Of a DNA stretch of 64,000 bases, positions 44,733 through 58,100 are shown piece after piece. Source of the DNA: Owenia fusiformis (lineage: Eukaryota; Annelida; Polychaeta; Sabellida; Oweniidae); assembly GCA_903813345.2 (NCBI GenBank), contig CAIIXF020000001.1:37543366-37607365 (forward strand), read 5' to 3'. Within the stretch, counting starts at the first letter, position 1; each line of letters begins with the position of its first letter. A program made the position numbers and the translations under genes. The notes below the pieces were generated by a model. That model was not told the DNA's origin and searched no databases. It saw nothing but the letters and a program-made list of their open reading frames with translations.

Positions 44733-45003
44733 AAAGATGAGTTGTCCAGGGAATGAATTGTCCATAGGATGAGTTGTCTAAGGGATGAGATGTCTAGGTG
44801 ATGAGTTGTCCAGGGGATGGGATGTCCAGGGGATGAGTTGTCTAGGGGGTGAGATGTCCAGGGATGAGTTGTCTAGGGGATGAATTGTCCGGTTTCTTAG
44901 ATGGGCTTACTTAACTCATACCCTAGACAATTCACCCCCTGGACATCTCATCCCATGACAACCCATCCCCTGGATTACTCATCCCCTAGACAACTAATCC
45001 TCT
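44733..45003. mobile_element. Inverted tandem arrays of GATGAGTTGTCCAGGGG
   Basis: About nine units of a 16- to 17-base repeat (GATGAGTTGTCCAGGGG) on the plus strand at 44733-44893, then about five units in reverse complement at 44921-45003, separated by only 27 bases. The flank ACTCAAACATGCCAAA recurs before a third array at 46061. Confidence 0.8.
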
Positions 45004-45472
45004 ATTTATTGTACACCTTGGATCATTCTAAATATCATTTTCTCACTTTATTGACGCAAATTAAACAATCAAACGGTGCCATTAGAACTTTCATCTATTG
45101 TCCTTATCGTGTGACATGACTTAATATTTCAAGACAAAAAATAAAGTTTTCTTTTTGCGTAATTTTGAAACATGAACATCAGTTACTTTTGTGAATTCTG
45201 TGAAAAAATAATCATTGGATTAAAGAATATTTGAACTTTGAACAACAAACATATTATGACATCAAAGGAGCTTATGGCATCAAAGGAGCTTTTTCAATCA
45301 ATCTTAATATTATTTAGAAATTGTATACTAAAAGTAAAATTAAAGGTTAACATATACAAAACAAATTACAGATCAATTCATTGGTTGATTATCTCCTTGA
45401 AAATATCATCGTTTTTTAAACAATTCTCTTCCAGAAAGTCTTCGTTCACTTGATTATGCTTTTTACCCAATC

Positions 45473-45912
45473 GGCCGGATCGCTCCGGTCACAAAATGTC
45501 CTTGAAGGTACAATTTTTCTCTTTTCCTTATTTCATGCGCTGTAGGTAGAATTCCCACTACATTTTTATCACAAACGTATGTCAGTATTATGACTTGTCT
45601 AAGAAAATAAACATGTTTGCGATCAAATAGTACAGAAGACAACCGAATTGTCGCTTTAATACCTCACTACTGTAATGTAAATGGATTGAGTTAGACATGC
45701 AGATCTTAACCGCTTTTTGAAGTTCCATTTACATAACAAAAGTGAGGCATTAAATTGACGATCATGTTGTCTTCTGAACTATTTTCTTAGACGCATGATA
45801 CTGACACACATTTGTGATAAAAATGTTGTTAGAATTCTGCCTACAACCAGTGAAATTATGAAAAAAGAAAAATCGTACCGAGGCTCTGACATTTTGTTAC
45901 CGAAACGATCCG
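45473..45912. repeat. 440-bp palindrome with CGGATCG ends
   Basis: CGGATCGCTCCGGTCACAAA...TTTTTCTCTTTTC...GACTTGTCTAAGAAAATA on the left mirrors the right arm, which ends GTTACCGAAACGATCCG; centre near 45693. No coding frame. Confidence 0.75.
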
Positions 45913-46060
45913 TTTACAACGTAATCGAGTAGAGTACCAGTGTTCATGTAATATGGTTTTAAAACGTAAAACTGATCATGATAACCAATAGAAAACATTT
46001 ATAAATAAATTGAATAATATATGTATTGATAATTAATATAACATTAAATTACTCAAACAT

Positions 46061-46208
46061 GCCAAAGGATGAGTTTTCCAGGAGATAAGTTGTCCAGGGG
46101 ATGAGTTGTTCAGGGGATGAGTTGTCTAAGGGATGAGATGTCTAGGGGGCGAGTTGTCCAGGGTATGATATGTCCAGGGGATGAATTGTCTAGAGGATGA
46201 GCTGTCCG
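46061..46208. repeat. Third GATGAGTTGTCCAGGGG array
   Basis: About nine units, same orientation as 44733-44893 and same AAACATGCCAAA flank. No inverted partner found to its right, so it may be one end of a larger element with 44733-45003. Confidence 0.75.
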
Positions 46209-46426
46209 GTTACCGGCAGACGCAAGGCGGCAGTACGTTAACCAAAGAGCGACAATGCGAAAATACTGGAACAAGCCGAAAGGCGACCATAGAAACCGTA
46301 AGTATTTTTCGATTTTCGGAAACTACGGTCGGCGTATCCTAATCGTGATTCAATAGCAAAGACGTTAATCAATCAATGGATAAGTCAACCAAGTAATCAA
46401 TAGAGTTAATCAGTCTTAAAGTCCCC

Positions 46427-47258
46427 GTCTAAAGTTTAAACCACTTTGGCTTATATTGTAGTCTTACCCAATGTTATCAAAGTGTGATATGTGAAACTTT
46501 TTTTTTTAATTTCAAAAAGTGTTTTTTGATAGACTTTTTGTTCCAAAATTTGTGAATTTATTTAAAACTAACTTTTAGAGGTCATACATATCTTTTAATT
46601 AGCAACAACTCATACCAATGCAAAGTATTCATCCTCGCATGTTTTTTGCCGAAAAAATTAAGAAAATCGGTTCATAAATAAGCGAGAAATGAACTTATCA
46701 GTGCATGAAAATGGTTCCGAGAAAAATGCATTTAAAAATTCTAGTTCTCATAGAGACCAATGGTACAATGATATCTAAAACATAATATATTCTTCCTTTT
46801 AACCTGGTTAGACAATCAACATTGGTATATTATTGAAGTCTAGCATAATAAGAAAAGATTGACATCGAAAAAAAAATTTCAATTTTTTTCAAAAAGTTTT
46901 TGGTACCTTAGTGACATCACTAATGGTGCAAAATATTTTTGATATGCTAAAACATTGAAGTGGCCCATTAAATATGGCATTTTATTATTGAAATAGTGTG
47001 TCCTTTGATCAATCTTTGCATTGGTGTTAAAAAGATAATCTTTTTCGAAATGCTTTAAGAAATATTGATGATTAAAAAATTTCAGTTTTTTTTGAAAAAT
47101 GGCGGGAAATTTGAATATTTGAGAAATGAAATGCTCACAACTTTTTTTTCAAAAAAAAATTTTCTTTCAAAAACCTCTAGAATAACTTTTTAAGTCATGA
47201 CAAATAGTAAATGAATGATAAAAAAATATTTTCAAACTTTAGACGGGGACTTTAACGG
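46427..47258. mobile_element. TIR element TTAAAGTCCCCGTCTAAAG
   Basis: Exact 21-base terminal inverted repeats, TAAAGTCCCCGTCTAAAGTT and complement, around about 790 bases of poly-A/T-rich sequence without a gene. A solo relative of its left end (TACTGTATAAGCCAAAGTGG in reverse) lies at 56450-56545. Confidence 0.78.
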
Positions 47259-48124
47259 TGAACAAACAATTAAGCATGGTTTGAAAAATAGTAAATTAGA
47301 ACACGGTAGTGTTTATATCATTCCGTATTAGTCGTTTTGTTTATATTAATACGGAATAAATCGTACCATTTTATGAAAGGTCGTGACCTTATCCTACGGG
47401 AATGGGGATTATGCTTCACATTGCTTCACACAGCAAGTTCTGACGGCGGTACTGTACAGCATCGGTTCCGATAATGGGAGTTTTAAAAAGTTATGACTTT
47501 TCTCATTTTTCACGTTTCTGAAAATGTAAACAAAGGAGGTTGGGACCCTAAGGCTTTTTCATTCTTCGATCGTCAGAAATGTATTTGGCGTCTATAGAAA
47601 ATACAATCAATTCCCTCGAGTATGTCCTATACAGTATCGCCAACCGAACTTGCTGAGAAACATATCCGATATAAATCTGGATACTAGTTGAATCAATGGT
47701 ACATTATGATCAATATTCAATCTTTTACCAAGGGCGACAATGGCTATCTGAGCATAGATCCTGCTATCGATATTAATTAACAAAATAAAATCCATATAAA
47801 CTAAAACATGAAAAGGTGGATTTAGGCCCTACTGCACGTTTTATATTATCTCTATTTCTTTTCTATTCTTTTTCACTGATTTCCTTTGTTCTGAAGGCAT
47901 AGCTGTCAACCCCATGATATTCCTGTACATCAGAAGTCAGAAGGTAATGTTTTACACATCTATAGCAAAGTGGTTTGCATCGTACCTAAATACACTTATT
48001 ACTAGCATACAGACGGTTCCATCCAATTATCCAAACTAAAAGGTATCAAACAAAACACGCTTTTGAGAAGTATTTTCCCGGTAATTGATTTCACTAGTAA
48101 AAAGTAGCCCAGGAGTATCGTTAG

Positions 48125-48237
48125 TAGGAAAAGCTAAGTTCACACCAACGGTGCTTGATTGCGCTTTAAAGCGGCGTGCAAAGCCACTTTCCACGCCGCT
48201 TTAAAGATCAAAGCGCCGTTGGTGTGAACTTAGCTTT
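48125..48237. mobile_element. Hairpin MITE (TAAAGCTAAGTTCACACCAA), copy 2
   Basis: Same termini and core as 36805-36900; perfect outer arms of about 30 bases. Confidence 0.85.
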
Positions 48238-48411
48238 ACAAAAATACAAAAAGACCAAGTAAATATTCATGCGTGTACTAAATTCAAGATAGCATGACAA
48301 AATATCCCATATCATAGAAATTATGCGTTGCTCCGGCATGGGATCTTTCTTCATGCTATCTTGAATTTAGTAATCGCATGAATATTTACTTTGTCTTTTT
48401 CTATTTTTGTA
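48238..48411. repeat. Palindrome wedged between two hairpin MITEs
   Basis: ACAAAAATACAAAAAGACCA...TAAATATTCATGCG...AAATTCAAGATAGCATGA mirrored around 48325. Contains GCGTTGCTCCGGCATGGGAT, as in the element at 6790-7604. Confidence 0.75.
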
Positions 48412-48534
48412 AAGCTAAGTTCAAACCAACGGCGCTTTGATGGCGCATTAAAGCGGCGTGCAAAGCGGCTTTGAAGCATCATGAAACTCGACAATTTCTA
48501 AAGCTAAGTTCACACAAAACTAAGTGTGAACTTA
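48412..48534. mobile_element. Hairpin MITE, copy 3 (rearranged)
   Basis: Left arm and core as in the other copies, then a second TAAAGCTAAGTTCACAC terminus in the same orientation at 48499, so the copy looks partly duplicated or recombined. Confidence 0.65.
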
Positions 48535-48594
48535 GGTTGAGATGTGTTTTATAATATTCCAATCTTACTTCAATGTATGCTTTTGATATATCAC

Positions 48595-48712
48595 TAAAGC
48601 TAAGTTCACGCCAACGGCGCTTTGATGGCGCTTTAAAGCACCGTGCAAAGCGACTTTTCACGCCGCCTTAAAGCGCCATCAAAGCGCCGTTGGTGTGAAC
48701 TTGGCTTTAGAA
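48595..48712. mobile_element. Hairpin MITE, copy 4
   Basis: Complete: AAAGCTAAGTTCACGCCAAC to GTTGGTGTGAACTTGGCTTT, about 118 bases, 380 bases upstream of the gene B start. Confidence 0.85.
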
Positions 48713-49049
48713 GTGCAAAATAGTACACTGTATATGCACACCAAGGGCGCTTTGAGAAAAATATTAGTTTTGCCTACTCATAATTCTATACCCTTGTGCT
48801 ATACCGTTTATTGTTGCAATATTAGTTTAAATACGAAAGAGTTTATTACCGATATATACTACAACTGACAAAACCTAGAATGGAAATGCAAAAGTCTGGA
48901 TACAAATTGAAATTGAAATTAATGACACATTTCGCAATGACAGAACGCGTTCAGCTGACGCGTGAAAGAGCGGACGTTTGACAATCCAATACTGTGATAG
49001 CTCAATCGTTCTACTCCATCTGTCAATTAGTTATCTCGGAGACTATGCA

Positions 49050-49056
49050 GATATAA
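49050..49056 (+). promoter_or_regulatory. TATA-like box upstream of gene B
   Basis: GATATAA about 35 bases before the gene B start, followed by GGAAGCTGGC, as in gene A. Role inferred from this conservation only. Confidence 0.35.
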
Positions 49057-49091
49057 ACAAGCCATATTGGAAGCTGGCATCAACTGCGATA

Positions 49092-49160
49092 ATGATGAAA
49101 TCTCCAGAATGTGCTCTTTTACTGCTGATATGCATTTTCGGGTTCCATAACACGATTCAG
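49092..49160 (+). CDS. Gene B exon 1: start and signal peptide
   Basis: Encodes [20 protein letters not shown] then TIQ. Donor CAG|GTAAAG, phase 0. A hydrophobic core of 10 to 12 residues fits a secretory signal. Two adjacent ATGs are possible starts; the second aligns with the gene A start. Confidence 0.88.
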
Positions 49161-52100
49161 GTAAAGTTATTATTTTATGTTTATATAAACTAAACATTTG
49201 ACCAGGTAATGCTCATTTTATGGCCTGTTCTCTTTACATAAGTGGTGTTATGGATACGAGTTACACGCAGATTTTCCAAATTTGGGATAGTTAGTAAAAT
49301 ATCATTGTTGTCAACATTTGAACAATTCTGCCTGGAATATGCATGCCCATTATTACCAATAGACAAGAGGGAACGTATAAAAATGTATTGAAAACATGTA
49401 ATTTAAATGAATTGAATTTCACCCTATTGTCACTTACCCCTAAAAATGCATAAGACTCTGTTTGTCTAATCGTATTGTTTAGTATATTTTTAAAGTACCT
49501 TATTAACGTCTAACAGTCATCCGATAAACCATTAATAAGGAACAGACAAATAAAAACAAATAACATGACCATTACAAATAAGCCAAATGGGTTGCTCATG
49601 AACACCAAATGCAATGTATAGTAGAATGAATTTAGAAGTGATTGAAATGAGTTATGAGATATATTCCTTACAATCCCAAATAGATTATCTCCTAAAAGAT
49701 CCATGACATGTTTTAAATTGGTGAAGTTATTATAGATTCAAAGTGCCAAATAATTGTTTAAATTTTCCCAAATTATGAAAATGGTTAACCATGAAAATAG
49801 AAAATCAATACATAATGAAATGATATCGAATGCTCGAGCCAAATATATGAAACAATTTTCGTCGAGGTCATGATGAAGTACTTGCAAGATCTGATTCTGC
49901 CTTCAATATACTATGTTGTCAGTCCTTGAAATCTGTCATCAATGCCTTTTAACCCTAATATCTGCAAGGGGTGGAGGGTATCAATCCGTTACTTTTTTAG
50001 CTTTAGGCGCCACAGATATAAGAGCCTATTGCGTAAAAACCAAGGTGATTGGGGACAGAGGGGCAAAGTTATGATAGTTGAAACTTGAGAGTTTATCTCA
50101 AAATGTCAAAAATTTACACATCCTAGGTCACGTTGACCTCGACGTGACCCATGTCGACCTACTTTAAAAAACTTTTCTGAAGAGGCAATTGAATAAGGTT
50201 TACAACAATACCAACAATAATCAAATTAGGCAAGTAATAAAAAATCCCAGAGAGAGGGTCTAAATGATCCCCACCTTGCGACTATTAGGGTTAAAGTGCT
50301 ACAATCTTAATAATCATAATTGATCTGAGACAAGTTGACAAAGTCTAAATCAATGCTGATACAAGAGGTCAATTTTAGGAAATGTTTTGTAAAACTGGTG
50401 TATTTAAAATCCGTATCGATTTTTTGTCAGATACCAACTAGGTTAAAGTGGTAAAATCCGTTATATTTGTACATGGCTGTAGGTTCCATCTCTTCTTAAC
50501 CTGTAGGTTACTTCTACAATACTTCGTTTATCAAGACCACAATCTATTATTCAACTTTATACTAGAAACATGCGTCAGTGTATAGACGGTATGTCAGCTG
50601 AAGAACGTCGACAATTACTTTGAGTAATAATTGGTGGACAATCATTTTTTATGATTTCATATCATCGTATACATAAATAGATGAACATTTGACACAAGAC
50701 AGTTTGATGTCAGAAAACTTGAATAGAACATTAATACACAATTTAACAAAAGCAATAGACCTATCAATAATGCCGATATTGAAGAAAAATAACATGGATA
50801 CTTCCTTCCATAATTCTTTGTAAAAAGTAAAGAGACACAGAGAGAACCATGAAGAGCCTCCAAAACAAAACAATTAACATTCGCATCTAGCTCAGTTCAA
50901 CAAATTCATTGCCGTTTTCTTTGAAAGGTTCAATAGTTGAAATTCTCGTCCTAAATAACCCTAACATATTTCAATTTATTATAATATATAATTTGCAAAA
51001 TATATAGAATGATCGAAGTAGAGTAAACGTCGCTACATTCCCGTCAAATTGAAAGCATAATTTGACCCCTAGGGTGCTTTGAACCAGGTGAAATATGAAC
51101 TACACGAAGGGGATATAATCTTGAACCGCCAGCAAACAAGATTGATAGAGAAAACACTCAAATCAAAGAATCAACGAAACAGATCAAAACGAAAAATTAT
51201 TCCTTTTCGAATATTCAAGGAAAGTAAATGGACATTTCCTATAAAGTACAAGTTCAACTATTATCCACTAAATGGTGGTAAGTACAATGTTTAGTAACTC
51301 CTACCCGAACTCTAACAATGAACTATTACAACGGTTTCATAATTGAAGAAATTGAGTAATTGTAAAAATGTTATTTTTTGTTTGTTACTGTAGTAGTTAA
51401 GTTTGTTTTTTGTATGTACAGGGTGGGCCAAAAAATAATACCCAAGTTTAAATATCATATGATATAACGTTACATCATGCAATGTATTATATATCATTTT
51501 AAAGATATATCATTTCCTAACAATATGACACCATCTGATTGAAAACCCACTGTTTTCGTGTGGAGTAAGGGCCTAAAAATTGACACCAATTTGTCATGAG
51601 CGACGAAAAAAAATTCACTGCGGATTTCCAAATTGTGGAAAATGGAGGTTTTCAACTTTGGCAATACAAGTTTAGTGCAAAAATTACCAATAATACTTAT
51701 ATCTTTTTAATAAATTATAAATTGTGTATTACTCTTAAATAAATTTATGATAATTCAGTCAAGCATATTGAGTGCAGCCGCGACTGCAATATAGAGGGAA
51801 AGTAGGAGGGGAAGTAACGCAACAGATTTCGGACAGTCATATGTTGGCTTTTGGCTATTTTCTGAGGATTTAAATAGATGCATATGTTAGGACAATGCAT
51901 TATCCCTAGGAAAAGCCCTCATACAGATGATAAAAAATTTCGACTTTGAGACAGGGGAGATGCAAACAACCCACCCACATGTTTTTCTGAAATGTTTTCC
52001 TGTTTTCAACCCCTTCCACCCCTGCTTTTTCAATTTCTGTTGCATCAATAACTTGCGTTTTGAGACATAGTTGACCCCATAAAAGGAACAAGTAATTCCT

Positions 52101-55100
52101 CTTCGATAAAGTGGAAAACAAGATTTCCCATGTTATTTTCCCATAGGGAAAACACATGCGATCCATTGCTTTCAGCGAATTTTGGTCACCCATAATGGTT
52201 ATCTTTAAAACCCCTGAAGGAATTACTTGTTCTCTAAAAGTGTTAATTGTAATTAAAAAAGCAGGGGTGGAAGGAGTTGAAAATCAGGACAACATTTCAG
52301 AAAAACATGTGGATGGGTTGTTTGCATCTACCCAGTCTCAAGGTCAAAATTATTTTATCATCCCTATGAGTGCTTTACCTGAATGCATTGGACTAACATA
52401 TGCACCTGTCCGAAATCTGTTGCGATACTTTCCCTCCTCCTTTGGGAAAATCATTTCTTGATTTTTGGTCGCTTATGGCACCCCTGGTGTCAATTTTAGC
52501 CTCAAACTAAACAAATAAACATGATTTTCAATTAGATGGTATTAGATGAATTGTTCATGTTTACACTTGGGTATTATTTTTGGCCCACTCTATATACCCT
52601 ATAAGGGGTGAATTGAGAAATAGATAAATAAAAAAAAATATATATCATATTATAAGAATTACTCGATAGTAAATTGTGGCGCCAACTTGGTTAACGGGAT
52701 GAAATTGTCTTTCTGTTAGAATATAGGCCAAAGGCTTTACGAGATTCTTTTTAATCATACATGCCTATATTTAATATACACTCCCCTCCATAAGTTTGGC
52801 AACCCTTTTCCCCCATTGAACTACGTGTTAAAACCTCTTTACGTTTGAATTTTTATTTACTTAACCCGCGATAAAATAACTTATAATATTGATGGAAACG
52901 TAACTTGACTTTATTTCCAATACATCCAAATTTTCTCAATTTTTTCCTCAATTACAATAGGTCGAAAATTGATGATAAATTTGATGAATTTTTGAAAATC
53001 GTCATTCCCATGTAATCCAACGGGAAATGAAGGGTTCGGGGCAAATCAGAAATCAGGATATCTTTTCAGTAAAAGATTCAGCAAAAATATTTTTATATAG
53101 AAAATTGAATTGTCCAACTTTTTTGAACACTAAGTGTTTAGTTTATTTGATGAATATTAAAAATACAGCGCTTCAAAGTCATTTTTGAAAATAATTTTTC
53201 GCCTCCTGTGTTATTTCAATGGACGAGGTTTTTTGAAAAACAATTTTGACTTTCAAGCCCTATAACTTTGTTGAACCTGAAGAAACATATCAATTTTTGT
53301 TAAATAAAGTTAGCAAATTCAATTGCCTGCCTAACTCGTATTTTTTGCAAGGACTCGGATGGATGGATATTCTGTCATATGACTTGCGGCAAACCAACCA
53401 TTTCCCATTGGTTAACATGGGAATGTCGATTTTCAAAAATTCATTAAATTTATCATCAATTTTCGACCTATTGTAATTGAGGAAAAAAATTGAGAAAATT
53501 TGGAGATATTGGAATTAAAGTCAAATTACGTTTCCATCAATAGTATAAGTATCTTCATCGCAGGTTAAGTAAATAAAAATTCAAAGGTAAAGAGGCTTTA
53601 ACACGTAGTTCAATGGGGGAAAAAAGGTTGTACATCTTTGAAATCATATTTCATATGCTACATCCAAGGATGAATACATTTCGAAAAAGGAATGACGATG
53701 GCGGCCATATTGTTAATTTAGGCGAAAGATGGAAGGCAGCTATTCGTAAGGCAATTTATAAATGGGAGAATACAACATGTATACGCTTTCAAGAAGTACT
53801 CGATCATGAAGAAGAACCAAAGTCACCGTATATTTCATTTACTAATTCACAGAGGTAAGTAACCGTAATATGTTTGGGAATCTAACATATAATAACATTA
53901 TACTCATTCATTCTGTACCCAGGTCTTGTCCTACCAGTTCTTTTTTCTTGATGTTGAACTTGTCTATCTCATATTCGGTACTGCTTAATGTCCAATACGT
54001 ACATGCTTCCATCGTTATCAGAAATATAAATTACAATCGTGTAAATATATCCTAAAACTGATTTGATATAGCCTGTGTTAGTCACAATAACTGAACACTA
54101 TAATATTGTAACGACAAATAAAAAAGTCAGTTGTATAATGATTTGATGCATTTTCTGCAAAGGTATTATAGACAGGTACCAATTTAATTAATTCAAGTTT
54201 TTGAGGCATTATTTTAGAAAAAGCGATAATGTTGATAAAGATATTACAAGATGAAAGCTCAACTAGGTGGGCATGACACTGATTTTTAGCGTTTTTACTC
54301 CCATGGGAAAATATTTTAGGGGGTACTATGATATCAATTCATAAATCAAAAGATATATTACTGTTCTGAAATCTTCAGCATACAATCTTAGTACAATTGC
54401 TAGTAGGCTAATATCTTTGTTGGTCTCAGAAAAATACAATTAATAGTAACAATTTTTGTCACAATGCTTGTCCCATTTTGTCTTGCCAATTTTATATGTG
54501 TAACTTCAAGCAAAATATGACAGCTTTAACAACTCAAAGTAGTATTCTAATAACATTTCGAGCTATATGTGATATTATCAGTTATTATACGTTTCAGCAT
54601 GTGATACCGAAAATATTCCAAGAAAGTAAAAATTGTATCACCACGAAAGTGCAGCTTGAGTATTAAATCAAAACAACAATATGGATGTTTTGGCCCAACA
54701 AAATGATTGTACTGTATATACACTATAAGATAATATTCTTATATTTTTGCAAACACTAGTGTCTTGGAATACCCATCATTTTCAGTGGTTGTTTTTCATA
54801 TGTTGGACGTCAACCTAATGTAGTGCCACAACCAATCAATTTTGACGACGGCTGCTTGAATTCGGTATGATGTTGTTATTATATTTTAGCTTATTTTTTA
54901 ATGTTTTCTGACATCACACTGATTTTTGTCTCTGCAACTTTTTTTGGCAGAAAATATCATTTTTAGTTCAAAAATGCATAAAAACGTCGGAACTGGCTGA
55001 ATATGTGAAAAATTTATCCATTTAGGCTAGAAAGGGTTAATTTGCCCTACCCCAAATACGTCTAACTTTGCCACTGTGTCGTCACAAATCTAACTTGACT

Positions 55101-58100
55101 TTCTCTGAGTTTATTGAAGAAAATGATACGTCTAACAAACAGCTTTCATTCCATATAGGGCACACATTCTACTAAGAATTGCATCATTGACTAAATCTAC
55201 GACAAAGGCCCTATGTCCCGAGGATTTTGACTGAAATTTGGCCATTTTCGCCCAAATCTAAGTAAATAGCAGTTTCCCCCACAGCTGTATCTTGAAATAA
55301 ATATTGCTACAAAGTAACAATTTAAAAATCACACATGCATACTGTTTCTGTTGGCCTGACACGTGTATCTAGCCTGTAAAAATGAAAAATCGCTACATTA
55401 TAGCAATTTCAGTGAGATATGGGCCCTCAAAATCATGTAATTTTAGCAAAATTGAAGAAATAACCTGCAATTTTGACGGAATTTCAGGGGACTTTCTTTC
55501 ATTTATGACCCTCCACGGGCCTCTTATGACTATTCTTATACGCACAGAAGGGTTGAAAGTGATTTTAAATCATTGTTTGCCCTACGCAGCAGGGGCGGAT
55601 CTGGGAACCAACAAGGGGGGGGGGCCCAAACTTGTGGGCTGAGAAAAAAAACGTCCGAAAAAAATTTTGGGCCCCAAAAACCCAAAAGTGGGCCCAAATT
55701 TTGAAATTTTGAGGCCCATTTTCTTCAAAATTTGGCCTAAAATTAACAAATAAGGCCTTACAAGGCCAATTTATGACCAAAAAGGCCTACTTTTTGGGGC
55801 CTTAAAGCCTTTTTTGGCTCAAAATCTTTTTTGGGCACAATTTTTTTTTTCTGGGCCCACCCAAGGGGGGGGGCCCGGGCCCCTGGGCCCCCCCCCCCAT
55901 ATCCGCCAGTGCGCAGAACGAAAAAATCGATTCTGTTCTCAAATTCTGCTAGAATATTGGTCTCTAGCCAACTAGCAGACAATTTTAAGCCTCATATTAA
56001 GGTATGAGTACCGTAATCCAACACCAAATTCGAAAATTCAGAACAATACTTTGCACATATGGCGTTCCTGATCAACTATTAAACGCTTACCCCCATAGTG
56101 TTATACTGTATATCAAAATGTACCTGTTCATATAGGGGTTCGATTGATCCACATCAAATTATAGTGAGTCAGGTTACTTTTTGAGATATCAGCGTCCATT
56201 TATTGTAACTCGCGTTTGCTACCATTTCCTCAATTCTGACATGACAGGCAAACGCGTAGTAAACATGCTCACGTCAGAACTATTTTTGACCTACATCGCT
56301 ATTTTCGTAATTCAAATGAAAGTTGAACTCATCCTCTTTATTTTGATACCCAATTGTGGCATACTAGGTACCCTAGAAGCCAACTATGGCGTTATTTAGA
56401 ACAAAACCACAAGTTTTTAAATGGACCTTTATTTTTCAAATTAAAAAAGCTTCATATTTTTTTTAATTTATTTATTAAAGAAGCTTCACATTTCACATTT
56501 TGATAACATCGGGTAAGACTACAATACTGTATAAGCCAAAGTGGGTTCAACTTAAGTGGCGCAACCAGGATTTTGATAGCAGGTACGCGAGGCAGAAGGC
56601 CTAACAAAACTGCGGGTCCGGGGACATCCCCCTCGGAAAATATTTAATTTTGTGTTTAATTGAATGGACTTTATTTCCATGAAAGTACAAGCCAAAATCA
56701 TTAGTATTTACAAAGTTATTTTACAAAAATTGGGTGGCATTTTTTGTGTAGAATCCATGTCTGTTAATTTAAAGGAATGGACGGCATTTAGACCCAATTT
56801 TGTAACGCTCATAAACTTTAACCAGCTTAAGCTACACATTTGAAATTTCTTGAGATGCTTTTGCATTATATCTACTAATAGACAACAAATAATGTAACGT
56901 AAGGTGGGTGTCATTATCAATAACGCAGATGCGAGTAGGTAGTTACCAGTTTCACCACCAGGTGGCTCGTTCGGGTCAGATAGCATGGCGGGTATAGTAG
57001 AAAGTTCGCTTTAACTTAAATTACATCTGTTTTAGTGGTTCAATTTCCATATAACCTTTATGTATTTAATAGTTAGGCAAGTTAAGATATGTCCAGTAAA
57101 AGAAAATGTTATCTGTCCAATACAAGAAAAGATATTTCACTTTTTGTGATTTTTTAACATTGTGTCTATGGGGAATCAACCCGAACTAGAAGTCACATTC
57201 TCAAAATTATTAAATTTTCAAAGTTGATAAACAATTTCGAAACTATATTTCTAAATGTACATTTACATGTAGATTTCAAATATGACATCACTTTGACTGA
57301 ATTTTTAATATTAAATGACGTAAATCAAGATTATTTCTACTCGCATTTAGTCTATTGATATGTCCATATGTCTATTTAAGTCTGGTACATTGGAACATGA
57401 GATAGCACACGCTTTGGGGTTTTGGCATGAGCATGCTCGACCCGATAGGGATCAATATGTAAGTAATTGTCCGTTATCCTTTTAAATTGCTGAATTACTT
57501 CTTATTCTGTATTACTTACTTCTTAAAATCAACTTCCAATTTTCCGCAATAAAAAATCAAATTTTGAAGAATGGGTTTCTCATTAGTTATAAAAGCGATC
57601 ATTGTGTTTAGGTAAGAATTAATTCCAAGAACATCGTAAAAACGTTAGAAAGCAACTTTCTGAAGGTCCCAGGAGTTCAAAGCGAGACATATGGCGTCGA
57701 ATATGACTATTCGTCTGTAATGCATTATCATGAAAAGGTAACGATAACACACTCTGCGTTTTTATACAGTAGCACAGTCATCTAAAACACTCAATGGTAT
57801 ACATTTGTCCAGAGTATAGCTGGATTGTAATTTTAACACAATATTCTGATATAGTTATTATTTTGTATAGAAAATTGATAAAATATAGGATAAAATGAAG
57901 TTTCCAGTTTCATTCGAGAATATTGCAGCTACGTATTTTCAGTAAGCCATTTAACTAATCGGTTAAATTTCAAACCAATTAATGACTTAAATTACATCCT
58001 GTATTTGACCCTTTGTATTGAAGATACGTTACTAGCGTGTTATTCATCCGTACTTTACAAATGTAAATCATCATTCCTTGACATTCCTGTGAAAAAATGA

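Noticed and set aside
44733-46208. Arrays of GATGAGTTGTCCAGGGG as a CRISPR-like array
   Set aside because: Units are contiguous without unique spacers, are inverted in pairs, and lie in an animal genome; they fit foldback transposon ends.
51906-52461. Overlapping frames on opposite strands with shared [10 protein letters not shown]-like sequence
   Set aside because: They are the two arms of one palindromic transposon, not overlapping genes.
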